A stretch of 64,000 nt of DNA from Clostridia bacterium (lineage in GTDB: Bacteria; Bacillota; Clostridia; TANB77; CAG-508), in NCBI GenBank assembly GCA_017404545.1, contig JAFRCC010000012.1, positions 1 to 64,000 on the forward strand, read 5' to 3'. Positions 1 to 8,755 of this stretch are shown in pieces. How positions within the stretch are numbered: the stretch's first letter is position 1; each line of letters opens with the position of its first letter. The position numbers and the translations under genes were made by a program. The notes beneath the pieces were generated by a model. It was not told where the DNA came from. It worked only from the letters and a program-made list of their open reading frames with translations, and ran no database searches.

Positions 1-1
1 A

Positions 2-421
2 GATGACGACTTTGAATTTGACGAAGAAGATGAAGAAAATTCAGATGACGACTTTGAATTTGACGAAGAAGATGAAAAGAATTCAGATGATGACTTTGAG
101 TTTGACGAAGAAGATGAAGAAAATTCAGATGACGACTTTGAATTTGACGAAGAAGATGAAGAAAATTCAGATGACGACTTTGAATTTGACGAAGAAGATG
201 AAAAGAATTCAGATGATGAATTTGAGTTTGACGAAGAAGATGAAGAAAATTCAGATGACGACTTTGAATTTGACGAAGAAGATGAAGACAATTCAGATGA
301 CGACTTTGAATTTGACGAAAAAGATGAAGAAAATTCAGATGACGACTTTGAATTTGACGAAGAAGATGAAGACAATTCAGATGATGACTTTGAGTTTGAC
401 GAAGAAGATGATTCAACAGGT
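2..421 (+). repeat. 42-bp in-frame tandem repeat, about ten units
   Basis: Nine full units and a partial tenth of a 42-bp sequence starting GATGACGACTTTGAATTTGA encode DDDFEFDEEDE[EKD]NS. Units 1-3 (2-127) and 4-6 (128-253) form a second-order 126-bp repeat, because the AAG variant and the GATGAT...GAG variant recur in the same order. This points to recent duplication of a three-unit block. The array may extend upstream of the window. Confidence 0.95.
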
Positions 422-2230
422 AATAGTGAAGAGTCTAAATCTGATGAAGAAGATGATGAAGTATTTGATTTTGATGATAAAGAGCTGGAAGATGATGATT
501 TCAATTTTGATGATGAAAATGAATCAGAAAATTATAAATTAGATGACTTTGATGATGCTTCTGATGAGAGCGATGAGATTGATTATGATGATGAAAATGA
601 ATCACCTGATTTTGATGATGAAACATCTGATGATGATTTTGATTTCGACGATGAGGATTTGGCAAATTTAGACGATGAGGATTTTGAGGACTTAAATGAT
701 GCAGAATCTTCAAATAAAGATAAAGCAAATGAATTTAATTTCAATGATGACGATAATAACCTATTGGACATTGATGGTGAAGACCTGGAAAATTTGGATG
801 ACGATGAAATTGATGATCTTATTACAGATAAAGAGAATGATTACAATGAAGAAGACGATTTAAATCTAATTTCAGATGATGATGCAGATGAAGTTCAAAA
901 TAATATTATTAATTTGGACGATGATACGGATGATGATGGAATTTTGAGTTCAGGTTCAAGTGGCGAATCGAGCAAAGGAATGATAGATTTTGATAGTAAC
1001 ATGGACGATGAAGAATTCGTTGACCTAGATGATGATGTGGCAGATGCTGATTTAGATGATGAAGCAGAAGATAATGATATCATGAATTTAGATGATGATG
1101 AGTTACTGAATGTTGAATCAGAAAATGACGACACAATGAATATTGATGATAATGCAGAGGATGATGATTTGGTAAATCTAAATGATGATGCAGAAGACGA
1201 TTCTGATGATGATTTTGTATTTGATTTAGATGAAGATGATGACGACCTAAAAATAAGTGATAAACCAGCGGAAGGTACATCTGGAACAGCTTTTAGTGGC
1301 ATAGCAAACAAAAATTATAATCCAAATTATAATATATCAAAGCAATTAGACGAAATTGACGAAGGAGAAACAAATATAGGAGCTAAGGTTTCTGCAAATC
1401 AAAATAATCAATTAGTTACTATAGCGGATACAAATATAATTGATATTGGAGATAATCAGAAAGTTGTAGCTTTTGTAGGTGCTCATAATAGTGGAAATTC
1501 GTTTATTGTAAATAATTTAGCTCAATTATTATCTGAGCAAGGGGTAAAAACTGCAGTGGTAGATTTAACTAGAAATAAAAATTCTTATTACATCTATACG
1601 GAAAATGAGGAAAACTTGAGAAATGTAGCATATTCGAGTTTTGAAAAACTAAAGAGCGGAATAGCTGATGGTATAAAAGTTAACAAATATTTGACAGTGT
1701 ATACCGCATTACCAAATTCAGATGCAGATATTGACGATAAAGTAAATGCAATGACAACTTTATTAAATAATTATTCACTTGTATTACTGGACTGTGATTT
1801 TGACACAGGATTAGAATTCTTTAATATTGCTCAAGACATATTTTTTGTACAATCATTTGATATATTGACAATTCAAGCTCTTACTTCGTTTATTAAAAAA
1901 TTAAAAATGAACAAAGTAGAGTATGAGAATAAGATGAAAATTATTATAAATAAGTATGTGAATTTGAGTGCAATTAATGAAAGAGCAGTTGTAGCTGCAA
2001 TGTCAGTATACAATTCTCCTGATACAACATACCAACTAGATTTGTTTGATAGAAATAGCGTAGAGTATTTCCTAGTTCCTTTTGAAGAAAAGAACTATTG
2101 CAAATACCTTGAGGAAGTTGTAAAATGCAAATTAACCATAAGGGGATATTCAAAGAATCTGTTAAATAGTCTGAATAAATTAGCAAAAATAGTATATCCA
2201 ATCAATGGTAAAAAAGGTAAAAACAAATAG
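2..2230 (+). CDS. Acidic-repeat protein with degenerate ParA/MinD-like domain (5' end outside window)
   Basis: The reading frame is open from the first bases, so the start lies upstream; 742 residues are visible. The first about 140 residues are a tandem 14-residue repeat (DDDFEFDEEDEENS), followed by about 280 residues of irregular Asp/Glu/Asn-rich low-complexity sequence. The last about 260 residues look like a ParA/MinD/CpaE-type P-loop fold. The Walker A position (bases 1478-1501) reads GAHNSGNS, so the catalytic Lys of GxxxxGK[ST] is Asn. A switch-like segment LVLLDCDFDTG follows. Loss of the Lys suggests a protein that binds a partner or surface without hydrolysing ATP. The next gene is a membrane-anchored GAF/GGDEF-like protein, probably in the same operon. 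Specific function unknown; the fold assignment is moderate. Confidence 0.75.
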   Translation, partial: DDDFEFDEEDEENSDDDFEFDEEDEKNSDDDFEFDEEDEENSDDDFEFDEEDEENSDDDFEFDEEDEKNSDDEFEFDEEDEENSDDDFEFDEEDEDNSDDDFEFDEKDEENSDDDFEFDEEDEDNSDDDFEFDEEDDSTGNSEESKSDEEDDEVFDFDDKELEDDDFNFDDENESENYKLDDFDDASDESDEIDYDDENESPDFDDETSDDDFDFDDEDLANLDDEDFEDLNDAESSNKDKANEFNFNDDDNNLLDIDGEDLENLDDDEIDDLITDKENDYNEEDDLNLISDDDADEVQNNIINLDDDTDDDGILSSGSSGESSKGMIDFDSNMDDEEFVDLDDDVADADLDDEAEDNDIMNLDDDELLNVESENDDTMNIDDNAEDDDLVNLNDDAEDDSDDDFVFDLDEDDDDLKISDKPAEGTSGTAFSGIANKNYNPNYNISKQLDEIDEGETNIGAKVSANQNNQLVTIADTNIIDIGDNQKVVAFVGAHNSGNSFIVNNLAQLLSEQGVKTAVVDLTRNKNSYYIYTENEENLRNVAYSSFEKLKSGIADGIKVNKYLTVYTALPNSDADIDDKVNAMTTLLNNYSLVLLDCDFDTGLEFFNIAQDIFFVQSFDILTIQALTSFIKKLKMNKVEYENKMKIIINKYVNLSAINERAVVAAMSVYNSPDTTYQLDLFDRNSVEYFLVPFEEKNYCKYLEEVVKCKLTIRGYSKNLLNSLNKLAKIVYPINGKKGKNK

Positions 2231-2260
2231 CAAAATACTTAGATAAATGGTGGTGATATT

Positions 2261-3373
2261 TTGAACATAATGATGATAGTATTAATATTATTATTAATTT
2301 TGGCAGTAGGAGCGGTATTTATATTATTTTTAGAAAGTGCAAAAAAAAATGAAGCCTTGAAGAAGTTGAAAAATACAAATCAAAGAGTAATTTCATTAAA
2401 TGTATTGCAAGATTTTATTGAAATAATTGGAAATATTTCTACAAATTCAAAAGAAAAGATGAATGAAATAAATAATGCACTAATTGAAAGATATGAAATA
2501 AAATATTCAACGATTGTTATGTTTGACGGCGAAAAATACAGAGTAGAGGCATCAAATGTTAATGAAAAACATTTTAAGATGTTTGAACAATTGCAAACAC
2601 AGGAGATATTTGCGGAGAGCATAAAAAATGCTACTCCCAAATACATTACTGTAAATCAAGGAGAAAAGTTGCCATACTTGGAAATGGAATTTGAAAGAGC
2701 AAAATCTGCAATATTTTTTCCAATATATACAGATAATATATACGTAGGTTACTGGTTAATTGAGGGAAATAAACCGCATGAATTTGATAATATTGATACA
2801 ACTATATTAGATGTTGTAAAAAACAATTTAGTATCAACAGAAAAAGTTGTAAAAACTTTAAGAATACTAGAAAATATTTCAAAAGTTGACAAAATTACAG
2901 GTATAAATACATACGAGTATCTGTTTGGAACAGCTAGAAAAACGATTGACAAATATCCCACATCTATAGTATCATTGGTTAAGGTAATTAATTTAGAGCA
3001 GATAGAAGAGAAGATTGGAAAGAAAACTGCAGATAATATTCTCAAGGCGATAGTAGATTATACGAAGAATTGTTTGTCACCCGAATATATTATGGTTAAA
3101 TATAGTGAAGATGTACTAGCAATTGTATTTTCTGGTAGTGACGAAGAAGGTGTATCAAAATTCCTTGAAGCATTAAAAAAATCTATAGAACAAATTAAAG
3201 TTAAAATATTTGGAGCTTCAAAGGCGGTTTTAAATGGACAAGCTGTTGCTCCAAAGATAAATATTGTGTATACGTCATATTACAAAGAAACTGCACTTGA
3301 AGTTATTATAAAAAATTTGAAAGAATATTTAGATGAATGTGAGCCAAATGAAAGTGATGTAACTTGTTTATAA
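2261..3373 (+). CDS. Membrane-anchored GAF plus degenerate GGDEF protein
   Basis: 370 residues starting at TTG, preceded by a GGTGGTGAT ribosome site. Residues 1-25 are one membrane anchor, followed by a coiled segment, a GAF-like domain (about 60-190) and a GGDEF-like fold (about 205-325). The GGDEF entry motif D-x-[LIM]-T-G is present as DKITG at residue 210. The active-site loop reads KYSEDVLAIVF at 280-290 where GGDEF enzymes have R-Y-G-G-D-E-F, so diguanylate cyclase activity is very unlikely. It may sense a small ligand through GAF and bind a nucleotide or protein through the inactive GGDEF domain. It follows the acidic ParA-like gene by 30 bp and precedes ireB, suggesting one transcript. 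Confidence 0.75.
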   Translation: MNIMMIVLILLLILAVGAVFILFLESAKKNEALKKLKNTNQRVISLNVLQDFIEIIGNISTNSKEKMNEINNALIERYEIKYSTIVMFDGEKYRVEASNVNEKHFKMFEQLQTQEIFAESIKNATPKYITVNQGEKLPYLEMEFERAKSAIFFPIYTDNIYVGYWLIEGNKPHEFDNIDTTILDVVKNNLVSTEKVVKTLRILENISKVDKITGINTYEYLFGTARKTIDKYPTSIVSLVKVINLEQIEEKIGKKTADNILKAIVDYTKNCLSPEYIMVKYSEDVLAIVFSGSDEEGVSKFLEALKKSIEQIKVKIFGASKAVLNGQAVAPKINIVYTSYYKETALEVIIKNLKEYLDECEPNESDVTCL

Positions 3374-3385
3374 AGGAGGGTATAT

Positions 3386-3637
3386 ATGACAGACGAAACA
3401 GTAAGTTTTCACGTTGAAAAAGAAAAAAACAATAAAACAAAAGAAATTCTTAGGGAAGTATACAAAGCTCTTGAAGAAAAAGGATATAATCCAATAAATC
3501 AAATTGTAGGATATATTTTGTCAGGAGATCCTACATATATAACAAGTCATAACAATGCTAGAAACCTAATAAGAGAAGTTGAACGAGATGAATTACTAGA
3601 TAAAATGGTTAAAGCTTATATAGGATTGGAAGACTAA
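3386..3637 (+). CDS. ireB: IreB family regulatory phosphoprotein (UPF0297)
   Basis: 83 residues, the usual family length. The invariant block [20 protein letters not shown] and the ARNxIRxxERDEL segment identify IreB (YrzL/UPF0297), a small cytoplasmic phosphoprotein that in enterococci is phosphorylated by the Ser/Thr kinase IreK and affects cephalosporin tolerance. The Thr-rich N-terminus (MTDETVSF) holds the expected phospho-acceptor region. A strong AAAGGAGGG site sits 6 bp upstream. The order ireB-ruvX-DUF1292 is conserved in Firmicutes, and the stop codon abuts the ruvX start. Confidence 0.95.
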   Translation: MTDETVSFHVEKEKNNKTKEILREVYKALEEKGYNPINQIVGYILSGDPTYITSHNNARNLIREVERDELLDKMVKAYIGLED

Positions 3638-4057
3638 ATGAGGACTATTGGAATTGATTATGGAGATAGTAGAGTAGGTGTATCAATAACTGATGCACTT
3701 GGAATTACTGCACAAGGATTAGAAACCATACATCATAATGGAAATGATAAAGTCGTACTAAAACGTCTTGAAGAAATTATAAATGAGTATGGTGTGGATA
3801 CGATTGCAATTGGTATTCCACTTAATATGAATGGAACAAAAGCAGAAAGAGTTGAAGTAACAGAAAAATTTATAAACAAATTAAAATGTAAATTTGGTAA
3901 CAAAATTAGAATTGAGAGGATAGATGAAAGATTAACAACAGTTGAAGCACATAAAACAATGAACTTTCTAAATATTAATAAATATAAGAAACGCGATATA
4001 GTAGATACGATATCTGCTGTATATATTTTGGAAACATATTTAAAAAAAAATAATTGA
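3638..4057 (+). CDS. ruvX: Putative pre-16S rRNA nuclease / Holliday junction resolvase YqgF
   Basis: 139 residues with an RNase H-like fold. N-terminal GIDYGDSRVG carries the first acidic catalytic residue. RIDERLTTVEA and the C-terminal DTISAVYILETYL carry the others. YqgF proteins mature the 5' end of 16S rRNA and were earlier proposed as resolvases. The ATG follows the ireB stop codon with no gap, so translation is probably coupled. Length and gene order match the family. Confidence 0.95.
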   Translation: MRTIGIDYGDSRVGVSITDALGITAQGLETIHHNGNDKVVLKRLEEIINEYGVDTIAIGIPLNMNGTKAERVEVTEKFINKLKCKFGNKIRIERIDERLTTVEAHKTMNFLNINKYKKRDIVDTISAVYILETYLKKNN

Positions 4058-4071
4058 AAGGAGTATATATA

Positions 4072-4389
4072 ATGAGTAAAGATTTTTTTGGAGAAGAGGA
4101 ATACGAAAATAATGATACACCATTACTAGATGAGGACAATCTATTTATTCTTAATGATGAAGATGGAAATGAACTTAAATTTGAATTCCTTGACTTAATA
4201 GAGCTAGAAAATGAAAATTATGTTGTTTTATATCCATTAGAGAACGAGAAAGAGGAAGTTGTTATTTTAAGAGTTCAAGAAACAGAAGGTGAGTTGGACG
4301 AGTATTTAAGTGTTGATGAAAAAACACTACAAGCAGTTTATGCAATATTTAAAGAAAAATTTAAAGATGTATATGATTTTCAAGACTAA
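4072..4389 (+). CDS. DUF1292 (YrzB-like) acidic protein
   Basis: 105 residues. The start is the ATG 9 bp after a GAAAGGAG site; an upstream in-frame TTG lies before that site and is not used. The protein is acidic, with the family core FEFLDLIELENENYVVLYPL and a C-terminal AIFKEKFKDVYDFQD. DUF1292 proteins follow yrzL-yrrK in Firmicutes and have no established biochemical role. This is the last gene of the unit; a terminator follows. Confidence 0.9.
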   Translation: MSKDFFGEEEYENNDTPLLDEDNLFILNDEDGNELKFEFLDLIELENENYVVLYPLENEKEEVVILRVQETEGELDEYLSVDEKTLQAVYAIFKEKFKDVYDFQD

Positions 4390-4397
4390 ACGAAACA

Positions 4398-4436
4398 TAA
4401 AATGCAAATATTAGTTTTTAGTATTTGCATTTTTTT
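4398..4436 (+). terminator. Rho-independent terminator after DUF1292
   Basis: An AATGCAAATA / TATTTGCATT hairpin with a short AT loop is followed by seven T residues. Confidence 0.85.
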
Positions 4437-4514
4437 GTTGAGCAATACAAAAAGTGTTCTACAAAGTAATAATAAAAAATAACTTATAATATAAACTTTT
4501 AGGAGTGGTTTATT

Positions 4515-4877
4515 ATGAAAAATTTTAAATTTATTTTGTTAGGAATGGCCTGCTCGACAATTTGTACTATTATATTTTTGTTAATTTTTTCATTGGTTTT
4601 GGTAAAAAATAATATCAATGAAAAATGGATTCCCATTGTTATTATTGCACTTTTTGGATGTTCTATTTTTTGTGGTACCACAATTTCAACAAGAAAAATA
4701 CAAAAAAATGGTGCTATGTATGGTTTGATTATCGCAGCATTATACTTAATAATTATGTATATAATTTCAAGCATTTTTACAAAAGAGTTTTCTATTGAAA
4801 AGCAATCTGTATACATGATTATTAGCTCTCTATTGTTAGGGAGTGTCGGTGGAATAATGGGGGTAAATATAAAATGA
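4515..4877 (+). CDS. TIGR04086-type four-helix membrane protein
   Basis: 120 residues with four hydrophobic helices (about 5-29, 36-54, 64-88, 98-117) and a basic linker STRKIQKNGA between helices 2 and 3. Length, spacing of glycines and ending (GSVGGIMGVNI) match the TIGR04086/YrzE family of Firmicutes, whose function is unknown. ATG follows a TTAGGAGTGG site. It is a single gene between a terminator and secD. Confidence 0.75.
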   Translation: MKNFKFILLGMACSTICTIIFLLIFSLVLVKNNINEKWIPIVIIALFGCSIFCGTTISTRKIQKNGAMYGLIIAALYLIIMYIISSIFTKEFSIEKQSVYMIISSLLLGSVGGIMGVNIK

Positions 4878-5042
4878 TATTTTTTATAAAATATAGTTGA
4901 TATTTTTTATAATTTAATATAAAATTTGAAAATATGAAGGGCTTTTAATGTTAAACAAAAGTATAAAGAATAAATAGGTTTACATTAGCTAATAATTAAT
5001 GATACATAATTATTACGAAAAGGATAAAAAGGAGGAAACAAA

Positions 5043-6398
5043 GTGAAAAAAGATTACACGTTAAAACTTGTATTAGCAATGCTAGTTGTAGTATTAGTAT
5101 CCTTAGTATCATTTGTAGGGGTATACAAAGGAAGAAATTTGTTGAAGGAGTATTCTTTAGGAAAAGATTTTAGTAAAAGAAAAATTGCTACTTTTTCCGT
5201 TGTAGAAGAGAAAACTTCTGAACAAGATGAATCTGGTGAAACAGAAAATCAAGTAGAAGAAAGTAAGGAGGAGAGCGAATCTTCTGAAGAGCAAGAAAAT
5301 CTCAGTGAGCAATCTGGAGAAGAAAATGCAAATAAAGCACAGCCTTTATCAGAAGAAGATAAGAAAAAAAATTATAAAACAGCAAAAAATAACATAGCTA
5401 AGAGACTTACATCGATGAAATCTGAGGAATATGATATTAGATTAGATGAAAGTACAGGAAAAATAGTTATCGAAGTCCCAGAAGATATGGATTCAACATT
5501 TATAAGCGAAGTCGCATCAAAAGGAAAGGTTGAAATAAAAAATACAAGTTCAAATGAAGTTATAGCTGATGGTGAAGTATTTAAAGATGCATCAGCAGCC
5601 CTTAGGGATGAAACTTTTTCTGTTGGAATGCAACAAGTAACAAAGAAAATCGTTGTTTTGAATATGAAGTTAACAAAAGATGGAAAGAAGAAAATAATAG
5701 AAGCAAATCCAAAATATACAGATAATGATGGAAATGAGGCAGATGCAACATTTGCTATTGTTTTAGATGGCGAAACTTTATATTCTGAGGATGCATCGGC
5801 TTTTATAGATATAGTAGAGAAAAATGGTGGTTTTGAATTATACATGGGTCAAAATGATCAAGGTGAAGAGCTTGAAAAAGATTACCAAACTGCACTTGCC
5901 ATTACAGCTATAATAAAATGTGGAGAAATTCCTGTAGATTACCAAATAGATACGATGGAACTTATTTCCTCAAGTATAAATATAAAATTAATTATTATTG
6001 TTTCAATTGCAATTGGTATACTAATGCTTGTATTTGCTACGTATAAATTCAAATTGAAGGGTCTACTATCAGTAGTATCACTTATAGGTTTAGTTGCGAC
6101 AATATTACTTGTACTAAGATATACAAATGTAAAAATAACATTGTTTACTATATTAGGAATTGCAATAGTAACATTAGTAAATTATATTGTTATTTTGAGA
6201 ACATTAAACAACAAAAAGATGTTTAATGAAAACTTTATGAAAGCTATGGATATACTAGTCCCATGTATAATTGTAGCAATAGTATTTTGTTGTTCACCAT
6301 ATACACAATTAGCAAGCTTTGGAATGACTATATTCTGGGGATTAATAGTGATGTGCTTATACAATTTCACAATTGTTAGAGTATTTGTTGAAAAATAA
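5043..6398 (+). CDS. secD: Divergent SecD subunit
   Basis: 451 residues starting at GTG after AAAAGGAGGAAAC. SecD helps Sec-dependent export by using the proton gradient from the outer membrane face. Seen here: helix 1 (about 8-27), an acidic linker rich in E and S, a shortened P1-type domain (about 110-300), then five C-terminal helices. The helix-4 motif GMAVDANV, whose Asp is essential for proton movement in E. coli, reads GIAIVTLVNY here, so that Asp is missing. With secF 20 bp downstream it forms the expected pair. The divergence suggests altered or lost proton coupling. Confidence 0.8.
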   Translation: MKKDYTLKLVLAMLVVVLVSLVSFVGVYKGRNLLKEYSLGKDFSKRKIATFSVVEEKTSEQDESGETENQVEESKEESESSEEQENLSEQSGEENANKAQPLSEEDKKKNYKTAKNNIAKRLTSMKSEEYDIRLDESTGKIVIEVPEDMDSTFISEVASKGKVEIKNTSSNEVIADGEVFKDASAALRDETFSVGMQQVTKKIVVLNMKLTKDGKKKIIEANPKYTDNDGNEADATFAIVLDGETLYSEDASAFIDIVEKNGGFELYMGQNDQGEELEKDYQTALAITAIIKCGEIPVDYQIDTMELISSSINIKLIIIVSIAIGILMLVFATYKFKLKGLLSVVSLIGLVATILLVLRYTNVKITLFTILGIAIVTLVNYIVILRTLNNKKMFNENFMKAMDILVPCIIVAIVFCCSPYTQLASFGMTIFWGLIVMCLYNFTIVRVFVEK

Positions 6399-6421
6399 TT
6401 GTAGAGAGAGGTGGATTCAAA

Positions 6422-7273
6422 ATGAAAAAAAAATTATTTATAGTAGCACTTATTATAATAATTATAGCAGCATTTATTGTTGCAGCAGTTGGTTACAATG
6501 TAGATATTAAGTATAGAAATCATGTTTCTGTAATTGTACCTATTGGCGAAGAATACAATATGAATGATATCAAAAAAATTACTGATGAAGTATTTGGAAA
6601 TAGTGATATAGTTCTTGAAAAATCAGGATTATACAATGATGAAGTTTCAATTAGAGTGGCAGATGCTTCAGACGAGCAATTAGAGACTTTGAAAAATAAA
6701 ATAAACGAAAAATATAATATAGTACAATCTATAAATGTAAATATAGGTGAAGATTACAATATAGAAGATGCCCAGAATGCTGTAAAAGAAGCATTAGGCA
6801 AAGATGATATTAAGGTTGAAAAAGAGTCAGAAAATGAGAGCTATATTTCTATTGAGGCTAGTTTATTAACTGAAAAAGATATTGAGAATATTAATGATAA
6901 AATTAATGAAAAATTTGGGTTATCAAATAAAGCTGATTCAATTAGGGCAACAAATGTAATTTCATCATCTAATATTCCAAGAGTACGATTAATGGACATG
7001 GCTAGTCAATATATATTATTTACATTGATTGCAACAGTTGTGGTTTTGGCATATTATATTATAAGATATAGAAAACTTGGAATTAAAGACGTATTGCAAG
7101 ACTCAATTACAGTACTTGCGTTTGCTGAGCTATTATATATGGCTATAATTGCGATTACAAGATTCCCAGTAAATAAACTAATTGTTATGGGAGCTTTTAC
7201 AATATATTTTGCAGTGATAATATATTTAAATGCAAAGTATATAGGTAAACTAGAGAAAATAAAAAATAAATAA
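6422..7273 (+). CDS. secF: Short, divergent SecF-like subunit
   Basis: 283 residues: helix 1 (about 4-25), an external region with two tandem halves each starting [IL]GE[ED]YN, and only three further clear helices (about 195-215, 225-248, 252-272), where classic SecF has five after its first. The assignment rests on position behind SecD, the YNVDIKYRN segment after helix 1 (compare G[LI]DF.GG in SecF) and overall layout. The usual GGT and TM4 signatures are not evident. With SecD it probably forms a minimal SecDF unit. A terminator follows. Confidence 0.65.
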   Translation: MKKKLFIVALIIIIIAAFIVAAVGYNVDIKYRNHVSVIVPIGEEYNMNDIKKITDEVFGNSDIVLEKSGLYNDEVSIRVADASDEQLETLKNKINEKYNIVQSINVNIGEDYNIEDAQNAVKEALGKDDIKVEKESENESYISIEASLLTEKDIENINDKINEKFGLSNKADSIRATNVISSSNIPRVRLMDMASQYILFTLIATVVVLAYYIIRYRKLGIKDVLQDSITVLAFAELLYMAIIAITRFPVNKLIVMGAFTIYFAVIIYLNAKYIGKLEKIKNK

Positions 7274-7286
7274 ATGTCAAAAAAAT

Positions 7287-7322
7287 AAAAAACGAATATA
7301 ATACATTATATTCGTTTTTTAT
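7287..7322 (+). terminator. Terminator after secF
   Basis: AACGAATATAA / TTATATTCGTT hairpin followed by six T residues. Confidence 0.85.
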
Positions 7323-7324
7323 TG

Positions 7325-7471
7325 TTCTATTATAGGAAATTCCTCTGGAATTCCTATAATAGAAAGGCTTTGCCAACATTGCACAGAAAATTTCTACAAA
7401 ATTTTCGCGCACGAACAATTACGCGGACATTTGCATTAAATTTTGTCTTTTGCAATTATCATAATGTCCGC
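7325..7471. repeat. Intergenic cluster of hairpins
   Basis: Three consecutive inverted repeats: TTCTATTATAGGAA with AATTCCTATAATAGAA (7325-7364, one unpaired A), GAAAATTT-CTACA-AAATTTTC (7387-7407 region), and GCGGACAT (7423-7430) with ATGTCCGC (7464-7471). No gene is visible. A similar layout recurs at 47,949-48,067. Purpose unknown; a structured RNA or a dispersed intergenic element are both possible. Confidence 0.6.
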
Positions 7472-7528
7472 TATCGTTCTGAATAGGAGGTTGAAATAAT
7501 ATATTATTGCAGAGAAACAAGCTCTAAA

Positions 7529-7801
7529 ATGATAAACTTTTACGAAATGACTGAAATGATAAAACATAAATCAGCAATAATTATTGATGTAAGAAGTAGA
7601 CAAGAATTTTATGAAGGTCATATAAATGGAGCAGTAAATATTCCATTGATAGATGTAAAAACACAAATAAAAAAATATGCGTATAATAAGAATCAGCCAA
7701 TTATTTTATATTGTAATGCAGGAACAAGAAGTATGAAAGGAAAAAAAATTCTTGAACAGATAGGTTATAAAGAAGTTTATGTTTTAGAGCCTATATATTA
7801 A
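7529..7801 (+). CDS. Single-domain rhodanese-like sulfurtransferase
   Basis: 90 residues with one rhodanese fold: IIDVRSRQEFYEGHINGAVN, then the active loop CNAGTRS with catalytic Cys62. Such proteins carry sulfane sulfur to cytoplasmic acceptors. The start is unsure. The AGGAGG at 7485-7490 is 38 bp before the first ATG, and the frame is open back to it with two ATA codons at 7496 and 7499 at ideal spacing, so a non-AUG start adding about ten residues is possible. It stands alone, converging on ytxC. Confidence 0.85.
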   Translation: MINFYEMTEMIKHKSAIIIDVRSRQEFYEGHINGAVNIPLIDVKTQIKKYAYNKNQPIILYCNAGTRSMKGKKILEQIGYKEVYVLEPIY

Positions 7802-7846
7802 AAGTACCTAAAATAATACTTATATTATTTTAAGGTACTTTTTTTT
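7801..7846. terminator. Bidirectional terminator between rhodanese and ytxC
   Basis: AAAGTACC-TAAAATAATA pairs with TATTATTTTAAGGTACTTT and is followed by a T-run. It overlaps the 3' end of ytxC on the other strand. Confidence 0.8.
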
Positions 7847-8666
7847 GTTTTTTTAGAAAATTTGAACAAAATTTGCAGCTAGTGCAAATACTACATTTAT
7901 CTCCAAATATAGTGCTAAGAAATTGAATAAAATTATCTTCTTTCTCATTACAATGAATCAATAGTTTTTTTGGCATGAGTGAGAGAATAGAATTTAATAT
8001 AAAATCATTTTCAGAAAAAGATATATCAGATAGGTATTTCTTTTCAGATGTTGTAGTTATAACGTTTGAATATTCGTCAACAAGTATCTTATTGTCTGAA
8101 GAGTATATAAGATGAACAAGTTGTGTTCGTGTAGATTTAGTTGAAATATAGTCTTGCAAAAGATTTATATATTCGAGATACTCCTTTTGAATAACAAATT
8201 CATGAACTTTTTCTTCCAGTATTTTATTTATAAGATTCCTATACTTGTAGATTCTAAAATTAATAAATCCTTCGACAATGCAGTTTCGATTAGTTGTAAT
8301 GTATGAAAGTATAATTGATTGTAAAATACTATTTTTTTCAGAGGATATATCAGTTGTGTTTAATAGCTCTTTTGTATTTCCCAAAATTTCTGTTTGCTCT
8401 TGATTCGAAAAATAAAAGAAATCTGATTGTAATTGTGTACGTATAAATTTCTCTTCATAATTTTCTTTAATGAATGTGCAAAATAAATTTGAGATAAATT
8501 TATAAAAACTGCTATTATCGTTTCCGCAAAAATGAATAATAAAGTTGTAAAACTTACTAAATTTTCTTGAACTATATATTAAGTTATTAAAATTTGTAGC
8601 TTCTAAATATTGCTCCAATTTAATTATTGTTTTTTTATTTTGGCTTTTAAAACAAATTGAAACCAT
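7830..8666 (-). CDS. ytxC: YtxC-like sporulation protein
   Basis: 278 residues. The segment EGFINFRIYKYRNLINKIL and the following VHEFVIQKEYLEYINLLQDY match the signature region of the YtxC family, found in endospore formers and named after B. subtilis YtxC; its biochemical role is unknown. The C-terminus carries CSICTSCKFCSNF with four closely spaced Cys, a possible metal site. The gene is read opposite to its left neighbour. It suggests that the organism forms, or descends from forms making, endospores. Confidence 0.85.
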   Translation of the reverse strand: MVSICFKSQNKKTIIKLEQYLEATNFNNLIYSSRKFSKFYNFIIHFCGNDNSSFYKFISNLFCTFIKENYEEKFIRTQLQSDFFYFSNQEQTEILGNTKELLNTTDISSEKNSILQSIILSYITTNRNCIVEGFINFRIYKYRNLINKILEEKVHEFVIQKEYLEYINLLQDYISTKSTRTQLVHLIYSSDNKILVDEYSNVITTTSEKKYLSDISFSENDFILNSILSLMPKKLLIHCNEKEDNFIQFLSTIFGDKCSICTSCKFCSNFLKKQKKVP

Positions 8667-8755
8667 AAAAAAACTCCTTCCCGAACAATAATAGTATTTA
8701 CAAAAAATAATTGGATATACATATATTATTCGGAAAAGAATTTTTTGAAACTTGT

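Noticed and set aside
2..421. CRISPR array
   Set aside because: The 42-bp repeats are contiguous without spacers and encode a regular in-frame peptide.
583..1311. Reverse-strand Ser/Lys-rich and His-rich frames opposite the acidic gene
   Set aside because: They are mirror images of the GAT/GAA repeats, lack ribosome sites and overlap a clear gene.
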